Below, in pieces: positions 1 to 5,322 of a stretch of DNA of 5,617 bases. The notes under the pieces were generated by a model. That model made no database searches. It saw only the letters and a program-made list of their open reading frames with translations, and was not told the DNA's origin. The DNA comes from an uncultured Actinomycetes bacterium. GTDB taxonomy: Bacteria; Actinomycetota; Actinomycetes; S36-B12. The number at the start of each line of letters is the position of its first letter. Position 1 is the first letter of the stretch. Position numbers and translations under genes: made by a program. Where the stretch lies: NCBI GenBank assembly GCA_903848435.1, contig CAINGG010000053.1:1-5617 (forward strand). The letters run 5' to 3'.

Positions 1-608
1 CCGCTTCCGCCGATGATTGCCCGGCCAATGCGCCCGTCCGGGGCCTGCTCAAGGGACGGTTGGAGGGGGACGACGGCGTCTTCGGCCATGTCTACAACAG
101 CACGGGCGACACTCTGTGGGTCTGGAGCCAGGTCAAGGACTCGCCGACTCCGTGCCGTCTGGCCCCGGGCAAGGGCGCAAGTTTTGCATCGGACTCAGTC
201 GAGGTCGAGTCCAAGGATGCCGCGTGGGTCCCGCCCCGCAAGGAGGCGCAAAGCGAGGGGGATCTCTCGCGCATCGATCGCTTCTGGATTCTCGTCACAG
301 GCTCGGCCGAAGCGACCGCACCGGGGGTTGCAGTCGGCCTTGTCGATCCCCTCATGGCTCGCCCAGACGCGGTATCGATCTACCGCAGTCCGGGAGGAGG
401 CACGTGTGCGTCGGACAACGTGGCGCTCTACACGGGAGGCCTGAGTGAAAACCGGGAGTACCGGTTGAAGGGCAATTCCCAAGGGAGTGTCCTCGTGAAG
501 CGGCTCTCGGATAGCAAGGAGATCGCTCGCGAGTGGATGCCGGGAAACACCGATACGGATGACTGGGCGCGCCTGGACTTGTACGTCGAATCGATTGGGA
601 GTTGTTGA
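1..608 (+). CDS. Paralogue A: secreted lipoprotein family, 5'-truncated by window edge
   Basis: This is the end of the first visible member of a tandem family of unrecognised lipoproteins. The first whole codon is at position 3, and 201 residues precede the TGA at 606-608. Alignment with paralogue B indicates that about 41 residues are missing, namely the signal peptide and most of the tether. The visible part begins ASADDCPANAPVRG, then GDDGVFGHVYNST and TLWVW (about residues 22-41), CRLAPG (51-56), a variable middle, TCASD (134-138), and the C-terminal signature DDWARLDLYV followed by IGSC. Cysteines at fragment residues 6, 51, 135 and 201 match the four conserved in every paralogue. An internal TTG at 60 could open the frame but would remove the first conserved cysteine, so it is not the real start. 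The stop overlaps the next start by 1 nt. Coding is clear; the function is unknown. Confidence 0.9.
   Translation, partial: ASADDCPANAPVRGLLKGRLEGDDGVFGHVYNSTGDTLWVWSQVKDSPTPCRLAPGKGASFASDSVEVESKDAAWVPPRKEAQSEGDLSRIDRFWILVTGSAEATAPGVAVGLVDPLMARPDAVSIYRSPGGGTCASDNVALYTGGLSENREYRLKGNSQGSVLVKRLSDSKEIAREWMPGNTDTDDWARLDLYVESIGSC
508..551 (+). repeat. 44-nt identical block, copy 1 (paralogue A)
   Basis: Positions 508-551 are identical base for base to 1230-1273, at an offset of 722 nt. The block encodes DSKEIAREWMPGNT in both genes. The flanking sequence differs, so this marks a recent duplication or gene conversion of the C-terminal part. Confidence 0.85.
597..601 (+). promoter_or_regulatory. Ribosome binding site of paralogue B
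   Basis: GGGAG lies 6 nt before the ATG at 608. It is made from the Gly-Ser codons of paralogue A's terminal IGSC, so the site is inside the upstream gene. This decides the ATG at 608 over the in-frame TTG at 602. Confidence 0.7.
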
Positions 609-1333
609 TGAGAATTCACGTGGTCGCCGGACTTGTCGCCGGCCTTGTGCTAGTGGGATGTGGCTCGACCGGTGGGTCTGGAGAATCATCGGTCTCTGTG
701 GACTCCAGCAGCGTCGCGGGCGCGCCAGCGGCGTCGACTGACGACTGCGCCGCCGACTCCCCCGTTCGTGGGCTCTTGAAGGGGAAGCTGGACAGCGACG
801 ACGGCGTCTTCGGCCACGTCTACAACAGGACGCCCAACACCCTGTGGGTGTGGAGTGAGTGGAAGGATGCCACGGCGCCGTGTCGCCTCTTGCCCGGCCA
901 GGGAGCGAGTTTCGCTGCTAAGACGGGAGAGCCCGAGTCGGCCAGCCGCTACGCTCCGTGGCGAATCGCGCCGAGTCAGGGTCAGGGCGATGACGCGGGG
1001 GCTCTCTGGCTCTTGGTGACCGCGGCCAACGACTCGAGTTCGCCGGGGGTCGCGCTGAAACTGTATGACCCCACGTGGTGGGGCTATCCCTCAGTCAAGT
1101 CCCGTTATCGAACGGCAAGTGGAGGGAAGTGCGGAAGCGACGCATTCCTGGATACGGGTGATCTCAAGGAGAACGCTGAGTACCGGCTCAAGGGTGATGA
1201 GCAGGGCAGTGTCCTGGTCAAGCGGCTCGCGGATAGCAAGGAGATCGCTCGCGAGTGGATGCCGGGAAACACCAACACGGATGACTGGGCACGCATCGAC
1301 CTGAATGTCGAGTCGATCGGGAAGTGCTTGTGA
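608..1333 (+). CDS. Paralogue B: secreted lipoprotein with four conserved cysteines
   Basis: This encodes a 241-residue predicted lipoprotein. The signal peptide runs MRIHVVAGLVAGLVLVGC, with lipobox LVGC and lipidated Cys18. A Gly/Ser-rich tether follows (about 19-45, including SVSVDSSS). The globular part has C47 in a CAADSPVRG motif, DDGVFGHVYNRT (64-75), a Trp-rich TLWVW (78-82), C92 in CRLLPG, LYDPTWWG (152-159), C175, YRLKG and QGSVLVKRL (192-207), and DDWARIDLNV (225-234), ending in C240. The lipid anchor places it on the outer face of the cytoplasmic membrane, and the four mature cysteines could form two disulfides. The ATG at 608 is chosen because it has a good ribosome binding site and its A is the last base of the previous stop. 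It overlaps paralogue C by 4 nt (GTGA), implying translational coupling. I do not recognise the fold or function. Confidence 0.93.
   Translation: MRIHVVAGLVAGLVLVGCGSTGGSGESSVSVDSSSVAGAPAASTDDCAADSPVRGLLKGKLDSDDGVFGHVYNRTPNTLWVWSEWKDATAPCRLLPGQGASFAAKTGEPESASRYAPWRIAPSQGQGDDAGALWLLVTAANDSSSPGVALKLYDPTWWGYPSVKSRYRTASGGKCGSDAFLDTGDLKENAEYRLKGDEQGSVLVKRLADSKEIAREWMPGNTNTDDWARIDLNVESIGKCL
1230..1273 (+). repeat. 44-nt identical block, copy 2 (paralogue B)
   Basis: This is the second copy of the block at 508-551. Paralogue C has a related but diverged version of the same stretch (ending REWMPGHTNT), so the exact identity is limited to the A/B pair. Confidence 0.85.
1319..1324 (+). promoter_or_regulatory. 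Ribosome binding site of paralogue C
   Basis: GGGAAG lies 5 nt before the GTG at 1330. It is formed by the Gly-Lys codons of paralogue B's terminal IGKCL. It supports GTG 1330 over the in-frame GTG at 1324, which overlaps the site itself. Confidence 0.65.
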
Positions 1334-2067
1334 AGGCTCTGATGGTCGCCGGTATTGCCGCGGGTGTGGTGCTCGCGGGTTGCGGATCGTCAGGTGGGTC
1401 CGGAGGGTCGGCTTCACCTGCCCCGGTTGACTCAGCTGCTGTGCCGGGGGAGGTGGCGCGGGAGATTCCGGAGTGCCCTGCAAACTCCCCCGTACGCGGC
1501 CCGCTACTGGACAAGTTGGAGAAGTACAACGGCGTCTTCGGACACGTGTACAACCAGACCAGAGACAGGATCACCATCATCAGCCAGGAGGGTGACGACT
1601 GTTGGCTCGACCCTGGCAAGGGCGCGAGCTACGCCGGGACAACGGACCTGAACAAGGGTGAGCGGAGATTTTCGTCCACCTACGCCCCCTGGCGCCCGAG
1701 TACCGTGGACGGCGGAGATGGAGAGACGTGGCTGTGGATGCTGGTCACGCCCTACCCCGATTATGGGGTGAGCGGCATGGCTATCGGTATCGAAGATCCG
1801 CGGGCAGGATGGCCCTCTGCCGGGTCTATCTATCGTGAGTCCAATGGTCGCGTGTGCAAGAAGGACGACGTACTCCTCCAGACGAATGGCCTCTCGGAAG
1901 GCGGCGAGTATCGGCTGAGTGGAAGTTCCCAGGGCAGTGTCTTGGTGAAGCGGCTTGAGGACAGCGAGCCCATAGCCCGCGAGTGGATGCCCGGCCACAC
2001 CAACACGGATGACTGGGCGCGCATCGACCTCTACATCGAGAGGGTGCCCACCAATTGCGTCCGGTAA
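1330..2067 (+). CDS. Paralogue C: secreted lipoprotein with four conserved cysteines
   Basis: This encodes a 245-residue predicted lipoprotein. The signal peptide is MKALMVAGIAAGVVLAGC, with lipobox LAGC and lipidated Cys18. A Gly/Ser/Pro tether contains APVDSAAVPGEV (31-42). C49 sits in CPANSPVRG, followed by NGVFGHVYNQT (67-77), C91 in CWLDPG, C176, YRLSG and QGSVLVKRL, then DDWARIDLYI and C243. Compared with A, B and F, the Trp-rich WVWS strand is replaced by ITIIS. The C-terminus is also different (RVPTNCVR in place of IG[SK]C). The GTG at 1330 shares four bases with the stop of paralogue B and is preceded by a good ribosome binding site. The protein is probably membrane-anchored outside the cell and co-translated with its neighbours. 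The function is not recognised. Confidence 0.92.
   Translation: MKALMVAGIAAGVVLAGCGSSGGSGGSASPAPVDSAAVPGEVAREIPECPANSPVRGPLLDKLEKYNGVFGHVYNQTRDRITIISQEGDDCWLDPGKGASYAGTTDLNKGERRFSSTYAPWRPSTVDGGDGETWLWMLVTPYPDYGVSGMAIGIEDPRAGWPSAGSIYRESNGRVCKKDDVLLQTNGLSEGGEYRLSGSSQGSVLVKRLEDSEPIAREWMPGHTNTDDWARIDLYIERVPTNCVR
2038..2044 (+). promoter_or_regulatory. Ribosome binding site favouring the TTG start of paralogue D
   Basis: GAGAGGG ends 10 nt before TTG 2055 but 22 nt before ATG 2067. It is encoded by the Glu-Arg codons near the end of paralogue C, which lacks the IG[SK]C ending that supplies the site in A, B and D. Confidence 0.5.
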
Positions 2068-2795
2068 TGCAGCCACTGCTGATCGCCGGCCTTGCCGTGG
2101 GTCTGGCGCTGTCCGGCTGCGGATCGGCGGGCCGGTCCGGGGAGTCGTCCGCGCCCGTGGAGTCCGTGAGCGCCTCCGGCGAGGTGGTCGGGGGAAGTGG
2201 AATCGTCAAGGAGTGCCCTGAGGGGCATCCGGCTCGGGGTGTCTTGTCAGCCGTCACATTCCCGGGCCGCTCGTCGGCAGCCCACGACGGGGTTGTGGGG
2301 ACGATCTACAACGACACCGACCACACCATAGACGTGGATTCAGACGGCACTGGCGAGATCAGCTGCTTCCTGAATCCCGGTCGGAACACCATGTTCGCGG
2401 GTTCGATGGGTGTGCGTGAGAGCCGGTCGGTGCACATGCCACATGAGGTCAAGGAGGCAAGCGAGATGTTCTGGCTTTACCTGTCTGCGCGTATGCACCA
2501 GGGCGTCACGGCGGTGGGCTTCCTGGATCCCAATCGAGGTGAGCCCCAGGTCTTTGCTTCACAGCGTGTGAGCAACCTGTACAGTGCCTGTCCACCGGAT
2601 GAGAAACCCACCTCGACCGGTGAGATGGAGCAGGCATCGCACGAGGCCCTGACTGGCGATGCGATTGGTGCTCTCTGGATCGAGAGGCTGCGCGATGACA
2701 AGAATGTTGCGCGGCAGGGCACGGGTTGGGACGGTTGGGCCGTCAACGATTGGGCTCGGATCGATCTACGAGTGTACGAGCTCGGAAGCTGCTGA
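2055..2795 (+). CDS. Paralogue D: divergent member of the lipoprotein family
   Basis: This encodes 246 residues from a TTG start. The signal peptide begins MRPVMQPLLIAGLAVGLALS and is followed by GC, giving lipobox LSGC with lipidated Cys22. The tether has APVESVSASGEV (33-44). C54 is in CPEGHPARG, then DGVVGTIYNDT (78-88), C104 in CFLNPG, GFLDPNRGEP (155-164), C179, LRDDKNVAR, and NDWARIDLRV with terminal C246. It shares DGVVG[TA]IYND[ST] and the DDKN[VT]A stretch with paralogue E, so D and E form a second subfamily lacking the WVWS and VLVKRL motifs. The TTG gives an Arg in the n-region and fits the ribosome binding site. The alternative ATG at 2067, overlapping the previous stop by 1 nt, would leave a signal peptide without a positive charge. 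The function is unknown. Confidence 0.88.
   Translation: MRPVMQPLLIAGLAVGLALSGCGSAGRSGESSAPVESVSASGEVVGGSGIVKECPEGHPARGVLSAVTFPGRSSAAHDGVVGTIYNDTDHTIDVDSDGTGEISCFLNPGRNTMFAGSMGVRESRSVHMPHEVKEASEMFWLYLSARMHQGVTAVGFLDPNRGEPQVFASQRVSNLYSACPPDEKPTSTGEMEQASHEALTGDAIGALWIERLRDDKNVARQGTGWDGWAVNDWARIDLRVYELGSC
2784..2788 (+). promoter_or_regulatory. Ribosome binding site of paralogue E
   Basis: GGAAG lies 8 nt before the ATG at 2797. It comes from the Gly-Ser codons of paralogue D's terminal GSC, the same arrangement as in paralogues A and B. Confidence 0.6.
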
Positions 2796-2796
2796 C

Positions 2797-3438
2797 ATGC
2801 GAGCCGTGACGACTGCACTGGCAATGACGACTGTGCTGGCCCTCGCTGGTTGCGGCGGATCCGGTAGCTCGGCGGATCCCATGGCATCCCTGCAGTCCGC
2901 GACCGCTGACGGTGGGGTCGCGGGCGATCGCCGATGCCCTGAGGGTCCACCCCCCACGGGGCGCCTTCAAAACAACCCGTCCGGTGCGGATAAGAATGAC
3001 GGGGTCGTCGGCGCCATCTACAACGACAGTCCAAAGCCGATCGGCATCAAGGTCAAAGACCACCGCGATGACCCGTGCCGCCTCGATCCCGGTAGCCGGG
3101 CGGCATACATGGGAGTGGACTCCGTTGTCATCCAGTTTTTCGCGGGCGATTCCTACCCCGACCCGTATTCGGAGTTACAGGTGACCGATCCCTTCTGGGG
3201 AAGACCGTCCGTGAGCCTTGAGGGCCCCATGAACTGTGGTCGTCGCGGTGGCTACAACGTAGACGGAATGAAGGAGGGCACCGGCTCCACTCTCGGCGAC
3301 GCAGCCGGAGCCGGAGTCGTCGAGGTCAGCCGGTTGAACGATGACAAGAACACAGCGATCGCGTGGACCGGGGTGAGCTCGGCCGGAGACTGGGCCCGCA
3401 TCGACGTCCGGGTGAAGTCGGCCCCCGTCTGCAAATAG
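2797..3438 (+). CDS. Paralogue E: shortest, divergent member of the lipoprotein family
   Basis: This encodes a 213-residue predicted lipoprotein, about 30 residues shorter than its neighbours; the loss is mainly between the second and third conserved cysteines. The signal peptide is MRAVTTALAMTTVLALAGC, with lipobox LAGC and Cys19. The tether includes ASLQSATADGGVAG (30-43). C47 is in CPEGPPPTG, then NDGVVGAIYNDS (67-78), C94 in CRLDPG, TDPFWGRPSVS (130-140), C147, LNDDKNTAI, and GDWARIDVRV ending in C212-Lys. The ATG at 2797 is one base after the stop of paralogue D and has a ribosome binding site. An upstream extension of the frame lies inside D and is rejected. It is probably the last gene of the A-E operon. 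The function is unknown. Confidence 0.9.
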   Translation: MRAVTTALAMTTVLALAGCGGSGSSADPMASLQSATADGGVAGDRRCPEGPPPTGRLQNNPSGADKNDGVVGAIYNDSPKPIGIKVKDHRDDPCRLDPGSRAAYMGVDSVVIQFFAGDSYPDPYSELQVTDPFWGRPSVSLEGPMNCGRRGGYNVDGMKEGTGSTLGDAAGAGVVEVSRLNDDKNTAIAWTGVSSAGDWARIDVRVKSAPVCK

Positions 3439-3531
3439 TCGCCACTCACGTCGCGTGCCGATCCAAACGTCGTGACCGTGTTCGGTTATCTCTCGTGGAA
3501 CCGCGGTCTGTATAGGGCGCGTCGTATCGTC
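3439..3531 (+). other. Intergenic gap between operon A-E and paralogue F
   Basis: This 93-bp stretch is the only real gap in the paralogue array. I see no convincing terminator after paralogue E, only a weak CACG-TCG-CGTG hairpin near 3446-3456. The right half contains the candidate promoter described separately. Read-through from the operon into F cannot be excluded. Confidence 0.6.
3497..3523 (+). promoter_or_regulatory. Candidate ECF-sigma promoter of paralogue F
   Basis: GGAACC (3497-3502) and CGTC (3520-3523) are separated by 17 nt. GGAAC at -35 and CGTC/GTT at -10 are typical of envelope-stress ECF sigma factors. The same two boxes with the same spacing precede gene G on the other strand. 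Transcription would begin at or just before the ATG at 3532, giving a leaderless or nearly leaderless mRNA. This agrees with the lack of a good ribosome binding site: AGGG at 3514-3517 is 14 nt away. Confidence 0.5.
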
Positions 3532-4254
3532 ATGGCCGTGAGATACGCCGCTATCCCTGCCGTCGCCGTCCTCGCTCTCACCGGCTGCGGCTCGGCACAG
3601 ACGTCGGCGCCGGCTGCATCACTGGAGACTGCCTCCCAGTCAGGCGCGGTGGCATCGGCCGACGCGTGTCCGGCCAACTCCCCAGTGCGCGGCATCCTCA
3701 AGGGCGAACTCGATGGCAACGACGGCGTTCTCGGACATGTCTACAACCGGACAGGTGCCGCCGTGTGGCTGTGGAGCGAACGGAAGTCGGACGCGTCACC
3801 ATGCCGACTCGAACCCGGCGCGGGCGCGAGCTTTGCCTCGCGAATGGATCATCGGCCGCCCATGGGCGCCGATTGGGACGCGTTCGCTTCGTGGCGCCCA
3901 CGCGTGAATGAGGCGGAGCCCAACACCTCGTACTGGATCTTGGTCACCCCGTCGCCGGACGCCGCGTCTGGGGGCATCGCCATCGGCCTGAAGGACCCGG
4001 ACGTCGTGCAGCCAATCGCTCGTTCGACCTATCGCACGGCGCAGGGCTCGGCATGCCAACGCGATGACGTCATGATCAGGACCGCCCGCCTCGACGAGAA
4101 CAAGGAGTTCCGTCTCAAGGGGAGTTCACAGGGCGACGTGCTGGTCAAGCGCTACGACGACAACGCGGCGATCGCCAAGGAGTGGACCGGCACGGACAAG
4201 TCCAGCGACTGGGCCCGCATCGACCTCTACGTGGACGGCTTCGGCAGCTGCTAG
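3532..4254 (+). CDS. Paralogue F: secreted lipoprotein, separate transcription unit
   Basis: This encodes a 240-residue predicted lipoprotein of the A/B/C subfamily. The signal peptide is MAVRYAAIPAVAVLALTGC, with lipobox LTGC and Cys19. The tether has AASLETASQSGAVAS (28-42). C46 is in CPANSPVRG, then NDGVLGHVYNRT (63-74), VWLWSE (78-83), C91 in CRLEPG, GLKDPD, C175, FRLKG and QGDVLVKRY, then SDWARIDLYV ending GSC240. It is closest in motif content to A and B despite lying beyond the divergent D and E. The ATG at 3532 is preferred. The GTG at 3538 is a real alternative: it would give MRYAAIP, like the MR starts of several neighbours, and would sit 41 nt from the first base of the -35 box, exactly as in gene G. 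A longer upstream reading starting in the intergenic gap would bury the signal peptide. The function is unknown. Confidence 0.92.
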   Translation: MAVRYAAIPAVAVLALTGCGSAQTSAPAASLETASQSGAVASADACPANSPVRGILKGELDGNDGVLGHVYNRTGAAVWLWSERKSDASPCRLEPGAGASFASRMDHRPPMGADWDAFASWRPRVNEAEPNTSYWILVTPSPDAASGGIAIGLKDPDVVQPIARSTYRTAQGSACQRDDVMIRTARLDENKEFRLKGSSQGDVLVKRYDDNAAIAKEWTGTDKSSDWARIDLYVDGFGSC

Positions 4255-4270
4255 GGGATCTGCCTAGCAG
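4248..4270. terminator. Bidirectional hairpin over the convergent stop codons of F and G
   Basis: CTGCTAGG (4248-4255) and CCTAGCAG (4263-4270) form a perfect 8-bp stem with a 7-nt loop. The F stop (TAG, 4252-4254) and the G stop (TAG on minus, 4264-4266) both lie in the stem. There is no U-tract on either side, so it would be a non-canonical terminator of the kind often proposed for actinomycetes. Confidence 0.45.
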
Positions 4271-5202
4271 ATTCTCATGAGTTCCCCGGTGCCGCTGACC
4301 GTCTTGCCGCTGGGGCACGTGACAGCGTCATAGGTAGCCCCGGCAAGCACGGTCACCTTCGCACCCGTGAAGTCTGCGCGAGTGAACGTCGTTCCCTCTG
4401 CCTCGGTCACGCTCTTGAAGGTGGCACCACGGAAGTTGGCGTCTGTCAATTGAGTGTTCTTAATGAAGAGCTGCTCAATCCAGGCGTCAGCGAAGATGGT
4501 GCCGGTGCCGACGGAGTTATAGATCAACCCGTCCTGGCCAGAGAAGAAGGCACGACTGAAGTCCGTGCCGTTCAGCGATGCGGCGTTGAGTGAACCCATA
4601 GCCACATCCTGGAAGCTGCTTCCGTCAAGGGAGTTCTTCACGTAGGGCTCTTCCGACCGGATGTAGGCACCGAAGAAGTTGGCCTTGTCGAAGACGGACT
4701 CGGCCATGGTGACCCCGGCGAACTGCGCGTTTTCGAAGTTGGCGCCCACGAGGGTGGCCCTTTCGAACGTCGTGCCGGCCATCAGCACATCGCGGCCGTT
4801 GCCGCGGAAGTCTGCCGCGCCCGTGCACGTCCATTCGGGTGCTTCACCCGGACCCCACCGATTGGCACAGTCGGTTCCTGAGAAGTCCACATCGCGGAAG
4901 ACCGCGTTGGTCAGGTCAGCGAGGCCGAATATGACGCCGGATGCGCGGATGTCTTCGAATCGAGCGTTGGTGAGATTCGCCTCGGAGAAGTTGGCATTGT
5001 CGAGGTTGACGCGACTGAAGACGGCGCCCTGAAGGTTCGCCCCTCGGCAGTTAGGCAGGCAGGAGATGCTGGCTACGGCACCGGAGGCCGATGCGGAGTC
5101 GACAGACGCGGTCGACGTCTCAGGGTTCGCCGAAGAGCCGCAGGCGGCCACAGCGACGGCGGCTAGGACTAGGGCGATGATCGACGTCGTGGCAGAGCGC
5201 AT
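4264..5202 (-). CDS. Gene G: pentapeptide-repeat lipoprotein
   Basis: This encodes 312 residues. The signal peptide is MRSATTSIIALVLAAVAVAA followed by Cys21 (lipobox VAAC). The tether contains TASVDSASASGAVAS (31-45), then C48 and C52. From about residue 53 to 285 it is built of pentapeptide repeats of the A[DN]Lxx / A[NR]Fxx type. Examples are ANLQG AVFSR VNLDN ANFSE ANLTN ARFED, later ANFEN AQFAG, and ADFTG AKVTV. Short insertions interrupt them, one carrying a Cys pair (TDCANRW to WTCTG). It ends VTCPSGKTV and RIC. Pentapeptide repeats fold into a right-handed quadrilateral beta-helix. Some family members bind DNA gyrase, but the lipid anchor places this one outside the cytoplasm, so a structural or binding role is more likely. 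The ATG is preceded by no ribosome binding site, suggesting leaderless translation. The tether resembles those of paralogues A-F. Confidence 0.93.
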   Translation of the reverse strand: MRSATTSIIALVLAAVAVAACGSSANPETSTASVDSASASGAVASISCLPNCRGANLQGAVFSRVNLDNANFSEANLTNARFEDIRASGVIFGLADLTNAVFRDVDFSGTDCANRWGPGEAPEWTCTGAADFRGNGRDVLMAGTTFERATLVGANFENAQFAGVTMAESVFDKANFFGAYIRSEEPYVKNSLDGSSFQDVAMGSLNAASLNGTDFSRAFFSGQDGLIYNSVGTGTIFADAWIEQLFIKNTQLTDANFRGATFKSVTEAEGTTFTRADFTGAKVTVLAGATYDAVTCPSGKTVSGTGELMRIC

Positions 5203-5209
5203 GTGTACA

Positions 5210-5215
5210 AGACTA
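5210..5215 (-). promoter_or_regulatory. Possible housekeeping -10 for leaderless gene G
   Basis: TAGTCT on the minus strand fits the TANNNT consensus and ends 7 nt before the ATG, the usual arrangement for leaderless genes in actinomycetes. No -35 matching TTGACA is seen 17 nt upstream. It could be used instead of, or alongside, the overlapping GGAACC/CGTC pair. Confidence 0.35.
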
Positions 5216-5216
5216 G

Positions 5217-5243
5217 GACGTCGCGGGGGCGTGCAGCGGTTCC
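5217..5243 (-). promoter_or_regulatory. Candidate ECF-sigma promoter of gene G
   Basis: Read on the minus strand, GGAACC (5243-5238) is followed after 17 nt by CGTC (5220-5217). These are the same boxes and spacing as upstream of paralogue F. The start of transcription would fall about 0-6 nt before the ATG at 5202. Confidence 0.5.
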
Positions 5244-5270
5244 GTGGGAGTTGCCCGAACGCACGATCAT

Positions 5271-5307
5271 GGGTCGCCCCGGCGGGCAGGCGGGCAGGGC
5301 GGCACCC
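5271..5307 (-). terminator. GC-rich hairpin downstream of the ATPase-domain gene
   Basis: GGGTCGCC (5271-5278) can pair with GGCGGCACCC (5298-5307), giving eight base pairs with a 2-nt bulge. The hairpin begins 16 nt after the stop of the right-hand gene on the minus strand. No U-tract follows. It could separate that gene from G. Confidence 0.3.
5281..5304. repeat. Short 8-nt tandem repeat
   Basis: GGCGGGCA occurs twice in a row (5281-5288, 5289-5296), followed by a degenerate third unit GGGCGGCA (5297-5304). It lies in the loop and right arm of the hairpin at 5271-5307. Confidence 0.5.
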
Positions 5308-5322
5308 TTCTGAGGTCGATCG

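Noticed and set aside
602..610. TTG at 602 as the start of paralogue B
   Set aside because: It is only 0 nt from GGGAG and would overlap the end of paralogue A further; ATG 608 has correct spacing and already gives a complete signal peptide.
195..689. Long antisense open frame opposite paralogue A and the start of B
   Set aside because: Open antisense frames are expected in GC-rich coding DNA. Similar shadows occur opposite B, C, D, F and G, their proteins lack coherent motifs, and the plus-strand genes are conserved paralogues.
1324..1332. GTG at 1324 as the start of paralogue C
   Set aside because: It overlaps the ribosome binding site GGGAAG; GTG 1330 is correctly spaced and gives a Lys-containing n-region.
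2659..2796. N-terminal extension of paralogue E starting inside paralogue D
   Set aside because: It would add 46 residues before an otherwise perfect lipoprotein signal peptide and lies wholly within D's coding sequence.
3472..3531. N-terminal extension of paralogue F starting at GTG 3472
   Set aside because: It adds 20 residues, several of them charged, ahead of the signal peptide and would put the candidate promoter inside the gene.
1..4254. CRISPR array or insertion sequence as the cause of the repetition
   Set aside because: The repetition is at gene scale and is protein-coding. There are no short regularly spaced direct repeats, no transposase and no terminal inverted repeats.
1..4254. 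Toxin-immunity lipoprotein array as a firm call
   Set aside because: Tandem paralogues alone are not evidence for immunity, and no toxin gene or toxin motif is visible in the window.
4679..5032. Plus-strand open frame opposite the pentapeptide gene
   Set aside because: It is a shadow of the repeat periodicity on the minus strand; it has no ribosome binding site and no recognisable domain.
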